Assembly: GCA_030615745.1 (NCBI GenBank)
Contig: JAUWYR010000047.1
Span: 1-19,782 of the forward strand
Source of the DNA: Candidatus Zixiibacteriota bacterium
GTDB taxonomy: Bacteria > Zixibacteria > MSB-5A5 > SM23-73-2
Reading direction: 5' to 3'
Length of the DNA: 19,782 nt
Positions within the stretch are counted from its first letter, which is position 1; every line of letters begins with the position of its first letter. The notes beneath the pieces were generated by a model that had not been told where the DNA came from, did no database searches, and saw nothing but the letters and a program-made list of their open reading frames with translations. A program made the translations under genes and the position numbers. Shown here piece after piece: positions 1 through 8,861 of the stretch.

Positions 1-395
1 TATCAAAGACACAGAGGTTTAACGGAAAAACACAAAATTCAATACATAAATTGGTACTGTTTCCTTAAAAATCAAATGAAAATAGCAACACTTTAAAACC
101 TTTATACCCGCAATGACAGTGTAAAGAAATGTTAGAGACACCACATTAGAATACTGTAACTCAATCCTTTAGGATTGATTTTTCAATTTTTTGGAGTGTA
201 ATCCATATGGATTGCCTGCGTCCCGCCAAAGGCGGGATCGCACTCCTAAAAACCTCCTCTTCTTATTGCCGACATAGGAACGCAGAGGGATAAACCCTCC
301 CTGGCCGGGCAGGCTGTTACGCGTAGAGGAGCCTTTATGGCTCCGATTCTTTAAAAGAATTCCAATAGCTCTTTGTAAATGTTATCATTCCCAAC
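1..395. other. Intergenic region rich in short hairpins, no gene seen
   Basis: I see no credible gene here. The stretch holds a series of short inverted repeats. Among them are an 8-bp stem around 162-180 (TCAATCCT / AGGATTGA), a 14-bp palindrome AATCCATATGGATT at 200-213, TCCCGCC-AAA-GGCGGGA at 221-237, GAGGG / CCCTC at 285-299, and GGAGCC / GGCTCC at 328-344. The 200-237 pair sits between GGAGTG (193-198) and CACTCC (241-246), so the whole piece can fold as a branched structure. It lies downstream of secA, beyond its terminator. Hairpins of the same build recur in other gaps of this window. Confidence 0.6.
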
Positions 396-425
396 AAAAA
401 AGCAGAGGATGATAACATCCTCTGC
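396..425 (-). terminator. Rho-independent terminator of secA
   Basis: A perfect 10-bp stem (402-411 with 416-425) closes a 4-base loop. On the minus strand it is followed directly by six T residues (401-396). It lies 24 bases past the secA stop codon, where an intrinsic terminator is expected. Its core GGATG/CATCC recurs in two other hairpins near 4672-4734. Confidence 0.85.
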
Positions 426-448
426 GAGCACAGAATTTTATTCTTAAT

Positions 449-3400
449 CTATCTCCCGCAGCACTTCTTATATTTTTTCCCTGACCCGCAGGGGCAGGGG
501 TCATTTCTTCCAACCTTTTTGCCCACTTTGACAGGCATCCTCTTTCCGGGCTTAGCTTCATCCGAAGGCTGCCTCTCCATTAAACGCATCCCCATCCCAG
601 TGGTATCCTGATGAACTTCTCTGGTTCTTTGAGCAGCACCCTTTCTTTTTGCTACCTCCTTCTCCGGAACTTGAAGCTTAAAGATCAAAGATAATACCTC
701 CTCATCTATTTTGTCTAAAAGCTCGGAAAACATCTGGAAAGACTCCTTTTTATATTCTATCAAAGGGTCCCTTTGCCCATAAGCTCTTAAGCCAATTCCT
801 TCCTTAAGCTGATCCATATCATATAGATGCTCTTTCCACTTCTGGTCAATCACCTGAAGAATGGCAAATCTTTCTAACTTCCTCATCAAATCAGATCCAA
901 TTGCATTCTCTTTGTATTCGTATAAATCACCAATCCCCTTTATCAACCTGTTTTTCAACTCATCATATTTTAAATCCGGAATGTCCTCTTTTTTAAATTT
1001 GATCTCCAAAAGAAAACTCTGCCTTATATCTTCACATAGCCCATCTAAATTCCAGTTCTCAGGATATCCCTTGGGGTCAATATGTTGTTCCAATTTCTTT
1101 GTTACCACCTCATCGATCAACCCAAAAATTTCATCTTTAAGATTCTCACCCTCCAAAGCAGCTAATCTTCTATCGTAAATAGCCTCCCTCTGTTGGTTCA
1201 TCACATCGTCGTATTCGATGAGATGTTTTCTGATAGCGAAATTCTGCATCTCTACTCTTTTTTGAGCTCTCTGAATAGCTTTGGTTACCATGGGATGCTG
1301 GATAACCTCCCCTTCTCCCGCCCCTAATTTATCCATAACTCCTGCGATACGGTCAGAGCCGAAAAGCCTCATCAGGTCATCCTCTAAGCAGAGAAAAAAT
1401 CTTGAGGAGCCTGGGTCACCTTGCCTCCCACTTCTCCCCCTGAGCTGGCGGTCGATCCTCCTTGCCTCATGTCTTTCTGTTCCGATAATGTGAAGACCGC
1501 AGGGAACTTCTTCATAACAATTCAACTCCTTAAAATTGGGGCAATCATTATCTGTTCCCGGAGGTTGCACTAATCTACAATTAGGACTTTTAACCACACC
1601 AGGACCTAATTTTATATCTGTTCCTCTACCAGCCATATTGGTCGCTATGGTAACAGCTTTTGCCTCTCCTGCGCGAGAGACTATCTCAGCCTCCTGTTGA
1701 TGATATTTAGCATTCAAAACCGAATGTCTTATCCCCTGACGCTTAAGCATTCTCGAAAGGGTCTCCGAAGCATCAACTGAAACAGTTCCAACTAAAACCG
1801 GACGACCTGCATTATGAGATTTTATAATCTCATCGATTATCGCATTGTATTTCTCCCTTCTGGTTTTATAGATCACGTCATCGCAATCGATTCTCCTAAC
1901 CGGCTCATTTGTCGGAATAACCACAACATCCAGCTTATAGATCTCCCAGAATTCAGAAGCTTCGGTCTCAGCTGTTCCTGTCATCCCCGCGAGTTTATCA
2001 TACATCCTGAAAAAGTTCTGGAGAGTTATAGTTGCTAATGTCTGGGTCTCACCCTCGACTTTAACCCCTTCCTTAGCCTCAATGGCCTGGTGCAATCCAT
2101 CTGAATATCTTCTCCCGGGCATCAATCTTCCGGTGAACTCATCAACGATCATGACCTTTCCATCCTGAACCACATACTCCACATCTCTTTCAAAAAGAGA
2201 ATATGCTTTTAAAAGCTGTGAAATCGAGTGAACTTTTTCACTTCTTTCTGCGTGAATCGTATAAAGCTCTTCCTTTTTCCCCCTTTTCTCTTTTTCAGAC
2301 AGGTTCTCATCCGAATCTATCTCGTGGATCCCCTCGGTTATATCTGGCAAAACGAAAAGTTTCTGCTCCTCAGGAGAAAGCAAAGACCTTCCCTTCTCAC
2401 TCAGATTTATGGTGTTCTCCCTCTCATCTATGGAATAGTATAAAAGCTCATCCAACTCACCAAGCCTTTTATCTCTCATGAAATCGGTCTCCGCTTTGGA
2501 GATAAGCTTTTTGACCCCTAACTCCTTTTGAAGTTTTATAAGTTTTTTGTTCTTGGGAGCACCACGTTGAGCAGTCAGAAGCCTTATTCCAGCTTCATAC
2601 TCATCCCCATCCTTCAAAAGTCTCTCACCCTCTGCAATTATTTTATTAACCAATACATACTGTTTTTTCACCAATTGATCAACTGCGGGTTTCATCTCTA
2701 AATAAGGCTGAGATTTCATCTCAACAGGACCGGAGATGATCAAAGGTGTCCTGGCCTCATCAATAAGGACTGAGTCAACCTCATCAACTATAGCGTAATG
2801 AAAACCTCTTTGCACTCTATCCTCGAATCTCACAGCCATATTATCCCTTAGATAGTCGAATCCGAACTCGTTGTTTGTCCCGTAGGTGATATCGCAATCA
2901 TATTGGATATTTCTTTCTTCAGAGTTCATCTCATTCTGGATACATCCTACAGAAAGTCCTATGAATTTATAGATCTCTCCCATCCACTGAGCATCCCTTC
3001 TGGCTAAATAATCGTTAACTGTTACCAGATGAACCCCTCTACCAGTTAAAGCATTTAAATACAAAGGCATTGTCGCAACCAGAGTTTTTCCTTCTCCTGT
3101 CGCCATCTCAGTGATCCTACCCTGATGCAGGACCACCCCACCAATCAACTGAACATCATAGGGTATCATATCCCACTGGATCTCAATACCGCAAACCTCC
3201 CATTTTTTTCCACAAAGTCTTGTGCAAACCTCTTTAACCACAGCAAAAACATTTGGCAAAATCTCCTCCAATGCCTCTTTCTCAACCTTTTTAAGTTCTT
3301 CATCTACTTCAACTATCTGGTTTTCTATCTGTTTTTTCTCCTCAGGGAAAAATCCCTGTTCTGGAGGGTTAAATAAGTGTTCCTTCAATTCCTTTAATTG

Positions 3401-3586
3401 GTTTTCCAGCTCCCCGGTTTTATCCTTTATTCTTTTTTTAAACTCATCTGTCTTCGACTTCAGCTCTTCATCAGAAAGATCGTGCAAAGTCTCATATATT
3501 TCGTTAATCTCTTGCACAATGGGCTCAATCTTTTTTGTATCTCTCTCGTGCTTGGAACCAAAGATTTTAGTCAATATATTTGCCAC
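449..3586 (-). CDS. secA: Preprotein translocase ATPase SecA
   Basis: SecA is the cytosolic motor that drives unfolded precursors through SecYEG using ATP. The 1045-residue protein has Walker A MATGEGKT at 161-168, the DEVD Walker B at 268-271, the second nucleotide-binding domain with GRGTDIKLG near 653-661 and LRGRSGRQGDPGSS near 715-728, and the C-terminal zinc motif CxC...CC at 1031-1043 that binds SecB or phospholipid in the family. It is longer than the roughly 900-residue E. coli protein. The extra length includes an enlarged segment at about 290-440 and a four-cysteine insert at 662-697 (C670, C682, C690, C696). The start is GTG, chosen because GAGGTGAT lies 6-7 bases upstream. It is transcribed alone, with its own terminator. 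Confidence 0.98.
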   Translation of the reverse strand: MANILTKIFGSKHERDTKKIEPIVQEINEIYETLHDLSDEELKSKTDEFKKRIKDKTGELENQLKELKEHLFNPPEQGFFPEEKKQIENQIVEVDEELKKVEKEALEEILPNVFAVVKEVCTRLCGKKWEVCGIEIQWDMIPYDVQLIGGVVLHQGRITEMATGEGKTLVATMPLYLNALTGRGVHLVTVNDYLARRDAQWMGEIYKFIGLSVGCIQNEMNSEERNIQYDCDITYGTNNEFGFDYLRDNMAVRFEDRVQRGFHYAIVDEVDSVLIDEARTPLIISGPVEMKSQPYLEMKPAVDQLVKKQYVLVNKIIAEGERLLKDGDEYEAGIRLLTAQRGAPKNKKLIKLQKELGVKKLISKAETDFMRDKRLGELDELLYYSIDERENTINLSEKGRSLLSPEEQKLFVLPDITEGIHEIDSDENLSEKEKRGKKEELYTIHAERSEKVHSISQLLKAYSLFERDVEYVVQDGKVMIVDEFTGRLMPGRRYSDGLHQAIEAKEGVKVEGETQTLATITLQNFFRMYDKLAGMTGTAETEASEFWEIYKLDVVVIPTNEPVRRIDCDDVIYKTRREKYNAIIDEIIKSHNAGRPVLVGTVSVDASETLSRMLKRQGIRHSVLNAKYHQQEAEIVSRAGEAKAVTIATNMAGRGTDIKLGPGVVKSPNCRLVQPPGTDNDCPNFKELNCYEEVPCGLHIIGTERHEARRIDRQLRGRSGRQGDPGSSRFFLCLEDDLMRLFGSDRIAGVMDKLGAGEGEVIQHPMVTKAIQRAQKRVEMQNFAIRKHLIEYDDVMNQQREAIYDRRLAALEGENLKDEIFGLIDEVVTKKLEQHIDPKGYPENWNLDGLCEDIRQSFLLEIKFKKEDIPDLKYDELKNRLIKGIGDLYEYKENAIGSDLMRKLERFAILQVIDQKWKEHLYDMDQLKEGIGLRAYGQRDPLIEYKKESFQMFSELLDKIDEEVLSLIFKLQVPEKEVAKRKGAAQRTREVHQDTTGMGMRLMERQPSDEAKPGKRMPVKVGKKVGRNDPCPCGSGKKYKKCCGR

Positions 3587-3649
3587 TTTTAAATCACCTC
3601 ATACTCTTCAAGCTATTCATTTTAATATACGACTACAACAATTTTTTAT

Positions 3650-3677
3650 ATCATATAAAATCATATTATTAAAGCAA
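3650..3677 (-). promoter_or_regulatory. Candidate secA promoter
   Basis: On the minus strand TTGCTT (3677-3672) and TATGAT (3655-3650) are 16 bases apart, about 65 bases upstream of the secA GTG. The -10 matches five of six consensus bases; the -35 is weak. This is inference from motif shape and position in very AT-rich DNA. Confidence 0.3.
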
Positions 3678-3713
3678 GGAAAAAGATTTGTATCAGATAA
3701 AGGTAAGAACAAA

Positions 3714-3750
3714 TTTCTTGAGCGTGAGGAGTAGCTCCTGACGCAACATC
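3714..3750. repeat. 37-bp palindromic repeat, copy 1
   Basis: This copy is identical at 36 of 37 positions to 4568-4604. Its core is an inverted repeat with 10-base arms (3722-3731 and 3735-3744) around TAG. This copy carries the one difference, which makes a mismatch in the stem. It lies between secA and the orphan gene at 3845-4525; the other copy is on that gene's far side, in the same orientation. Confidence 0.85.
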
Positions 3751-3844
3751 TAAAGATGAAAAAACTCACAGAGCATCCTCCAGACAGATTTTGACTTTGG
3801 TCAACAGAAGGTCTTTATAACCATCCGGCAATTTTTGTAGTTTC

Positions 3845-4525
3845 TTAAGTGCTTAGTATCATTTCTTCCAGTTTCTGAAGATGTTTTTCTCCGCTCTCTA
3901 AATCCCTTTTATCTATAAGTTCGAAACTCTTGCAAAAATAATGAAATAGAACATTAAAATAATACTGCGAAAGCAATAGAGATTCTTTTACATAATTAAG
4001 GTTTGGCCCTATATCAAAAAGTAAATTTTCTTGTGATTCAGAAATTCTTGGTAAAACACCCCTATAGTTCGGATGAACAACTTTAGAAAGATCTTTATAC
4101 CATTTATCATAGTGCCTCTCCATTTTTGCAAGCTCTGCCCTCTTCTTAATCTGCGAATGATCTTTTTTCCTTAGTGCTTTAGAATAATCCTCCTGATTTT
4201 CTAAAAACATTTTGCATAAAATATTATTCTCTTTTTCTAAATACTTTAACTCGATTACATTATCCAATAGGGCTCTCACAAGAATACCAGCTTCCAGTCC
4301 GAATCCATAATTACATAGGTAATGAACTGATGCAAATAATGCGACTGACCTGGTAAAAAGAGTCTGCACAACTCCTTTGAAATCCGAGTCCAGTTTGATT
4401 CCCTTTTGCTCAAAGATATTTAATACATTATTTACCTCATTAATTAGTGCTAAGTTGCACTCGAATAAATCTTTATACTTTGCATAAGCTGTATTTTGCA
4501 CAATAAATTCATTCTTAGCTATCAT
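3845..4525 (-). CDS. DUF5677-like hypothetical protein
   Basis: The function is unknown. The 226-residue protein is probably soluble and almost entirely helical. It has a conserved-looking block RALLDNVIELKYL at 84-96 (R84 and E92 standing out) and LSKVVHPNYRGV at 146-157. This arrangement resembles the DUF5677 family, whose members are often called HEPN-like; I infer this from pattern only. The ATG at 4525 has a weak purine stretch (AAGAAAG) upstream. The gene stands alone between secA and recR, bracketed by two copies of a 37-bp palindromic repeat, and looks like an accessory insertion. No partner toxin, antitoxin or nuclease gene lies beside it. Confidence 0.7.
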   Translation of the reverse strand: MIAKNEFIVQNTAYAKYKDLFECNLALINEVNNVLNIFEQKGIKLDSDFKGVVQTLFTRSVALFASVHYLCNYGFGLEAGILVRALLDNVIELKYLEKENNILCKMFLENQEDYSKALRKKDHSQIKKRAELAKMERHYDKWYKDLSKVVHPNYRGVLPRISESQENLLFDIGPNLNYVKESLLLSQYYFNVLFHYFCKSFELIDKRDLESGEKHLQKLEEMILST

Positions 4526-4567
4526 TTGTTCTTTCTTCTTGTTTTGTCAGGGCCTTAGTCCTGCATC

Positions 4568-4604
4568 TTTCTTGAGCGTCAGGAGTAGCTCCTGACGCAA
4601 CATC
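4568..4604. repeat. 37-bp palindromic repeat, copy 2
   Basis: This copy has a perfect stem: 10-base arms at 4576-4585 and 4589-4598 around TAG. It matches copy 1 at 3714-3750 except for one base. It lies just upstream of the orphan gene's start, and so both copies flank that gene as direct repeats 854 bases apart. Confidence 0.85.
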
Positions 4605-4615
4605 GAAAAAGGATT

Positions 4616-4750
4616 GCAAAAAGTTGTTTTTGCTTCTGGTAGTACCAGACACCCTGTCCTTTACTTGCTTTTGGCGGATGTTATCATCTGCCAAACACTA
4701 AAATTTTTGTTCGTGGTGGATGTCATCATCCACCAAATATCAAAATTTTT
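4616..4750. repeat. Tract of four consecutive short hairpins
   Basis: Four stem-loops follow one another with little spacer: GCAAAAA / TTTTTGC (4616-4633), TCTGGT / ACCAGA (4635-4649), GGCGGATG / CATCTGCC (4673-4692) and GGTGGATG / CATCCACC (4715-4734). The last two lie in 37-base units (4672-4708 and 4714-4750) that resemble each other along their length and both end in AAAATTTTT, so they look like a diverged tandem duplication. On the minus strand the tract lies downstream of recR and could help end its transcript, but no classic T-run follows the stems directly. A short direct repeat CTCAACTCTC follows at 4767-4776 and 4781-4790. Confidence 0.7.
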
Positions 4751-4796
4751 ACCCTCCAGCTTTTTTCTCAACTCTCCCCTCTCAACTCTCAAGTCT

Positions 4797-5396
4797 CTAA
4801 AACTCCACTCTCCCCTCAATGGCATTAGCCAATGTGTTCACATCCGCATATTCCAATGCACCGCCAGAAGGTAGCCCTCTTGCTATTCGGGTGACTTTTA
4901 TCCCCAGGGGCTTGATCAATTTAGCTAAATAAATGGCTGTTGCTTCCCCCTCTGTGGATGGATTTGTAGCTAAAATTACCTCTTTTACTCCCTTTTGTTT
5001 TAATCTATTTAAAAGCTCTTTTATCTTCAAATCCTCAGGACCTATGTTATCCAGAGGGGATAGAACCCCGCCTAAGACATGGTAGGCTCCATTATATTGC
5101 CCGGTCTTCTCCACAGCCAGAACATCCTTAGATTCCTCAACAACGCATATCAAAGACCTATCCCTTTTTTTGTCAGCACAGATTTTACAAGGGTCCTTCT
5201 CGGTTATATTAAAGCACAAAGAACAATATCTTATCTTCTCCTTAACATCCATTATCGCCTGAGCCAAGTTTTCAGCCTCCTCTTTTTTGATTCTCAAAAC
5301 ATGAAAAGCAAGTCTCTGGGCAGTTTTTTTGCCTATCCCGGGAAGCTTGTTGAACTCCTCGATCAATCGGTCTATGGAATCAGCCAACTTTACCAC
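4797..5396 (-). CDS. recR: Recombination mediator protein RecR
   Basis: RecR works with RecO (and RecF) to load RecA on SSB-coated single-stranded DNA at gaps. The 199-residue protein has the family's usual length and order: helix-hairpin-helix LPGIGKKTAQRLAFH at 18-32, a four-cysteine zinc finger (C58, C61, C70, C73), and a Toprim domain from about 81 to 175 with EE at 87-88. The annotated start is GTG, two bases after the stop of the KAP gene, so translation is probably coupled. The GTG has no well-spaced SD. TTG at codon 4 (5387-5385) has AAGGGTGG just upstream and is a credible alternative start. The gene closes the SRP RNA-dnaX-ybaB-recR block. Confidence 0.97.
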   Translation of the reverse strand: MVKLADSIDRLIEEFNKLPGIGKKTAQRLAFHVLRIKKEEAENLAQAIMDVKEKIRYCSLCFNITEKDPCKICADKKRDRSLICVVEESKDVLAVEKTGQYNGAYHVLGGVLSPLDNIGPEDLKIKELLNRLKQKGVKEVILATNPSTEGEATAIYLAKLIKPLGIKVTRIARGLPSGGALEYADVNTLANAIEGRVEF

Positions 5397-5398
5397 CC

Positions 5399-8300
5399 TT
5401 ATTCTTTTTTGTTAGAGTCTGAACTTGTGAACTTCTCAAATGCTTTCCATTCTTTCCAATTTTTGTTTACTCTTGGCTCAAGTTCTCGAATTGCATCTAA
5501 AGCCTGGTCTCTTATCTTCCGCGATAGTTTATCATCTTTAGCTACGCCGATGAAATCAGCCAAACACTCTTTAATGTCTTTATTATCTAACACCTTTAGT
5601 TTAGTTATATAGAATGATTTCACCTTCTGAAGCAAATCGTCATCCACAACCAAACTCCTAAGCTTAGTTTTCAATGAGAGCAACGTGCCTTCATCCACTA
5701 TATCTTGATTTTCTAAGATTACGTCGAAAGCTACATCCCCGTATGAAATGGCCCTAATTTCTTCTGATAAGTATTGGGCAATATTATTGACTATTGTCTT
5801 AACAGCATCGTCCGTTAATATATGCTTAATCCTATTAAAATTCGTCTTAATTAATCTTTTCCGAGCTACACCTGCTGATTTCAAAAAATTTAAGGTTAGT
5901 TTAGTTATTTTACGATCCGTGAAATCGCGGTCATTACATTTCTCTGAAAAAAGCAAAATAGAATCCAAAAAACTGTTAATCGTTTCAAAATCTTCTGGTT
6001 CATCGTTAAAACGATCTATCTCCTCTATTAGTATGTCAATAGTTTCTTTTTCTAGTCCCCTTTTTACAATCTTCTCTGCATAACGATTTACATAGATCAA
6101 ACCAACATTGAATAACGGACTTTCAGACTCTCGCATCAGAGGGAAAACTATATGATTGCAAAAATAGTTTATGTTTGATCCATAATATTCTTCATATAAC
6201 ATGTCTTGAATTTTATCCTTTTCATCAACAGCCTTCTTTTCATATTCTCCAGTTTTTAGATAGATTTTTGTCATAAATGCAATCAGGTCTGCGTAGTCTC
6301 TAACTTTTTTAGATTCTTTTAGTTCACGTAAAATCTCATTATATGATTCTGGTTCATGCCCTATAAGATGTGTTAATTTACTTTTGATTTGTTTCTGCCT
6401 ACTATTATTAGATACTGGGTATAAAGCGACGTATAGACCAGAAACTATTTTAAAGGCTTTTGGCTGCGGTTGTGTCGGTTCTATTAATGTCTGAATTGAA
6501 TGTAACACATCTAATAAGGGGTCTATGAGATCTTTAGGAATTTCAAATCTTACCTTATCCAAATTTTCTATTGCGAATCTTTTTGGTTCATCATAAGTGT
6601 TTGCAGTTTCACCTTTAAGCATTTCAACCATCTTAGAAACAAGATGCTTGTTTTTCGACTTTATCGGCATGATAGAGTTCAAGTTCAGGTATAAATCTAT
6701 CAGTTCTTGGTTTACTGGTGAGCGTTTACTAACAATAGAACCTTGTAATTTATCTTCCATAAATTTTAAAGTCAAAAATTTAGGGGCTACTTGTTTTATA
6801 TCTTCCTTAGAAAGAAAATCAACTATCTCTTTTTTGAAATCATCGAATTTATCTTCGAAAAATACCCCGACATTATGCGCAGCATCACCTGTGATTATTT
6901 TATTATTTGTAAATAAAACTTGGAGTTTCTCTGAGGGGAAAATCTCAGATTCAGGGAGTTTTCTCGTAAACTCGCGAAGAATAGATTGTAAGTTTCTATT
7001 ATTGGATTCGACTTTTATAAATAAATCAAAGCACTTAAGATCAAGCGAATGAACACAATCGATTAAGTGGTCCTGATCAAGGTAAGAGCACACCTCTTCT
7101 GAAAATGATGTTGTGATCTCTTTGGGTACATAATCAAGAATAGTCATCGTTGAGTCGAATATATTTATAAATCTTTCCTTAGCCTGTTCCTCTCTCATTG
7201 TCATTTTGACTATTTCAAGATAATTTTCAATTTTTTGAGCATCTTTCTTAGCATCTTCAAATATGTCTGTCAGTTCATTCACTCTCCTATATATTAATGA
7301 ATCCTTAATTTTTTTGCTCTCTGGAATTGTAACATCTAATGGGTCTTGATTAAAGCGTATAAAAAGTTCTATGTTCTCATTTTGTATAGTCTTAGTTGCT
7401 TGCAAAAATCTTTTTAACTCTTTGTTTTTTGTGGAAATACTTATAGCTTCTTTCGATCCTTCCGGCAATGTGAAAAAGGTTCTATTTTCTATAGCTTCAA
7501 TTGAGGTTTTATACACTGTTGCATCTTTTTGAATTTCTTCATGGAAATCAGGCCATTGCTCCTTTAATACCATCAATTTTGCCAAAAAGTCGATGTTTTC
7601 GGTGATAACATTGGGTGCTATCTTCTTCTTTATCTCAAACATTCTTGCTACATAGTGTTTTACCGTTAAATTATTAAGTATTTGCTTAATCCTCCGGGGA
7701 CTGTCTACAAACCCCTGCGTAATTACGTGGATAATTTCTCTCCTTTTTGGATGGTTCTGTAGGCTCGTTTGATCTATTAGGATTTCTGCATAAGATTTTA
7801 TATCAGAATAAATCAAAGGATGAATTTCTATTGAGGTCTGAAATACCTTTCTTATGAATTCATCAGGATCTGCAGTTTTATCTTCTTTTGGGTATAACTG
7901 GTTTTTAAGATGTTTTCTAATTGCTTCTGGGTCACAAGGGATAATGTACACACAATCTTTTTCACCTAAGAATGTATTAATCCCTCGAAGCGTTTTAATA
8001 ACTGTTTCGCTATCACACCGATCGAGATTGTCAAAAATTATCAACAATTTCTTATGTATACCTCTTAGGTCTTTCATAACCTTGTTCTTAAATAGATCTT
8101 CAAATTGTTCAGGTGATGTAGGTTTTTCAACACTTTTAGTTACAGTTGTTGTCTTTGTTAATCTTTCTAAGCTTGCAAGTAGTGCAAATATTGCAGGCAA
8201 TACGAGATGCACTATATATTCATATGGATCAAACGCCGTTTTAAATATTATAACTTTCGACATTAAAGCTGCGAAAAGTACTAAAGATAAAAGAACAAAG

Positions 8301-8728
8301 ATTCTTCCAAACTTTTCCCAATTAATTTCATGTTTTGTCACATCTTGAAAGTGGTGCGTGCTGTATAGGCTGTCTTTGAAATTTTTATACTTCTTCTTTT
8401 CCCGTAAAATTTTCTCATCGATTTCTATTAGTAGTTGTCGCCTCAGAGTATCGTCTGCATGTTTCCATACATCGAAATACACTACTTCATATTTACTATC
8501 TGGATCGTTTTTTATTTCTTCCTTCAGAATTCTTGCTATCCCCGTTTTCCCAGTCCCCCATTTACCGAACAAACCGATGCAAAAAGGAGTGGGTGCATTT
8601 TTTACGATGTCTTTCAAGACATCTACATAATACTGATGGTGAAACTCATCCTCTTCTCTGGATTGAATTTCTCTTTCACTTATTAGCCTAATGCCTTCTA
8701 ATTCTTTTTTATTCTCTTTTAACTCCAT
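5399..8728 (-). CDS. KAP-family P-loop NTPase, membrane-anchored
   Basis: This is a 1109-residue STAND-like P-loop NTPase of the KAP family, whose bacterial members include PifA and QatA, both linked to phage exclusion. Walker A is GKWGTGKT at 55-62 and Walker B is LLIIFDNLDR at 228-237 (D233, D236). Two predicted membrane segments (about 143-163 and 170-188) lie between them, the typical KAP layout. The KIIPCD-like strand (YIIPCDPEAI, 261-270) and the arginine-rich SPRRIKQILNNL region follow. From about 400 on the protein is helical and repeat-like without a domain I can name. The ATG has AAGGGG about 6 bases upstream. It sits between ybaB and recR, with 133 bases before it and 2 after it. 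No qatBCD or nuclease partner is visible. A defence role is inference only. Confidence 0.85.
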   Translation of the reverse strand: MELKENKKELEGIRLISEREIQSREEDEFHHQYYVDVLKDIVKNAPTPFCIGLFGKWGTGKTGIARILKEEIKNDPDSKYEVVYFDVWKHADDTLRRQLLIEIDEKILREKKKYKNFKDSLYSTHHFQDVTKHEINWEKFGRIFVLLSLVLFAALMSKVIIFKTAFDPYEYIVHLVLPAIFALLASLERLTKTTTVTKSVEKPTSPEQFEDLFKNKVMKDLRGIHKKLLIIFDNLDRCDSETVIKTLRGINTFLGEKDCVYIIPCDPEAIRKHLKNQLYPKEDKTADPDEFIRKVFQTSIEIHPLIYSDIKSYAEILIDQTSLQNHPKRREIIHVITQGFVDSPRRIKQILNNLTVKHYVARMFEIKKKIAPNVITENIDFLAKLMVLKEQWPDFHEEIQKDATVYKTSIEAIENRTFFTLPEGSKEAISISTKNKELKRFLQATKTIQNENIELFIRFNQDPLDVTIPESKKIKDSLIYRRVNELTDIFEDAKKDAQKIENYLEIVKMTMREEQAKERFINIFDSTMTILDYVPKEITTSFSEEVCSYLDQDHLIDCVHSLDLKCFDLFIKVESNNRNLQSILREFTRKLPESEIFPSEKLQVLFTNNKIITGDAAHNVGVFFEDKFDDFKKEIVDFLSKEDIKQVAPKFLTLKFMEDKLQGSIVSKRSPVNQELIDLYLNLNSIMPIKSKNKHLVSKMVEMLKGETANTYDEPKRFAIENLDKVRFEIPKDLIDPLLDVLHSIQTLIEPTQPQPKAFKIVSGLYVALYPVSNNSRQKQIKSKLTHLIGHEPESYNEILRELKESKKVRDYADLIAFMTKIYLKTGEYEKKAVDEKDKIQDMLYEEYYGSNINYFCNHIVFPLMRESESPLFNVGLIYVNRYAEKIVKRGLEKETIDILIEEIDRFNDEPEDFETINSFLDSILLFSEKCNDRDFTDRKITKLTLNFLKSAGVARKRLIKTNFNRIKHILTDDAVKTIVNNIAQYLSEEIRAISYGDVAFDVILENQDIVDEGTLLSLKTKLRSLVVDDDLLQKVKSFYITKLKVLDNKDIKECLADFIGVAKDDKLSRKIRDQALDAIRELEPRVNKNWKEWKAFEKFTSSDSNKKE

Positions 8729-8808
8729 TTCTACCCCTTGGTTGTTTCATTTTTAAGGTTCTGCTACAAAAGTTGTTTTTAATCTCCTGAAATATTGAAT
8801 TTTTGTAC

Positions 8809-8826
8809 GCACGGATTTATCCGTGC
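8809..8826. repeat. Hairpin between ybaB and the KAP gene
   Basis: A perfect 7-bp stem GCACGGA / TCCGTGC closes a TTTA loop. It lies in the 133-base gap between ybaB and the KAP NTPase, so it would be in the shared minus-strand transcript. It has no T-run, so it is more likely a dispersed intergenic hairpin or processing site than a terminator. Confidence 0.7.
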
Positions 8827-8861
8827 TTAAATTAATTCAGCTAAAACCTGTGCCTTCTAAT

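Noticed and set aside
4568-4750. Cluster of repeats considered as a CRISPR array
   Set aside because: The units differ from each other, spacers are not of uniform size, only two units resemble each other, and no cas gene is present.
5399-8728. Qat anti-phage system
   Set aside because: The KAP protein resembles QatA in class, but no QatB, QatC (QueC-like) or QatD (TatD-like) gene is adjacent.
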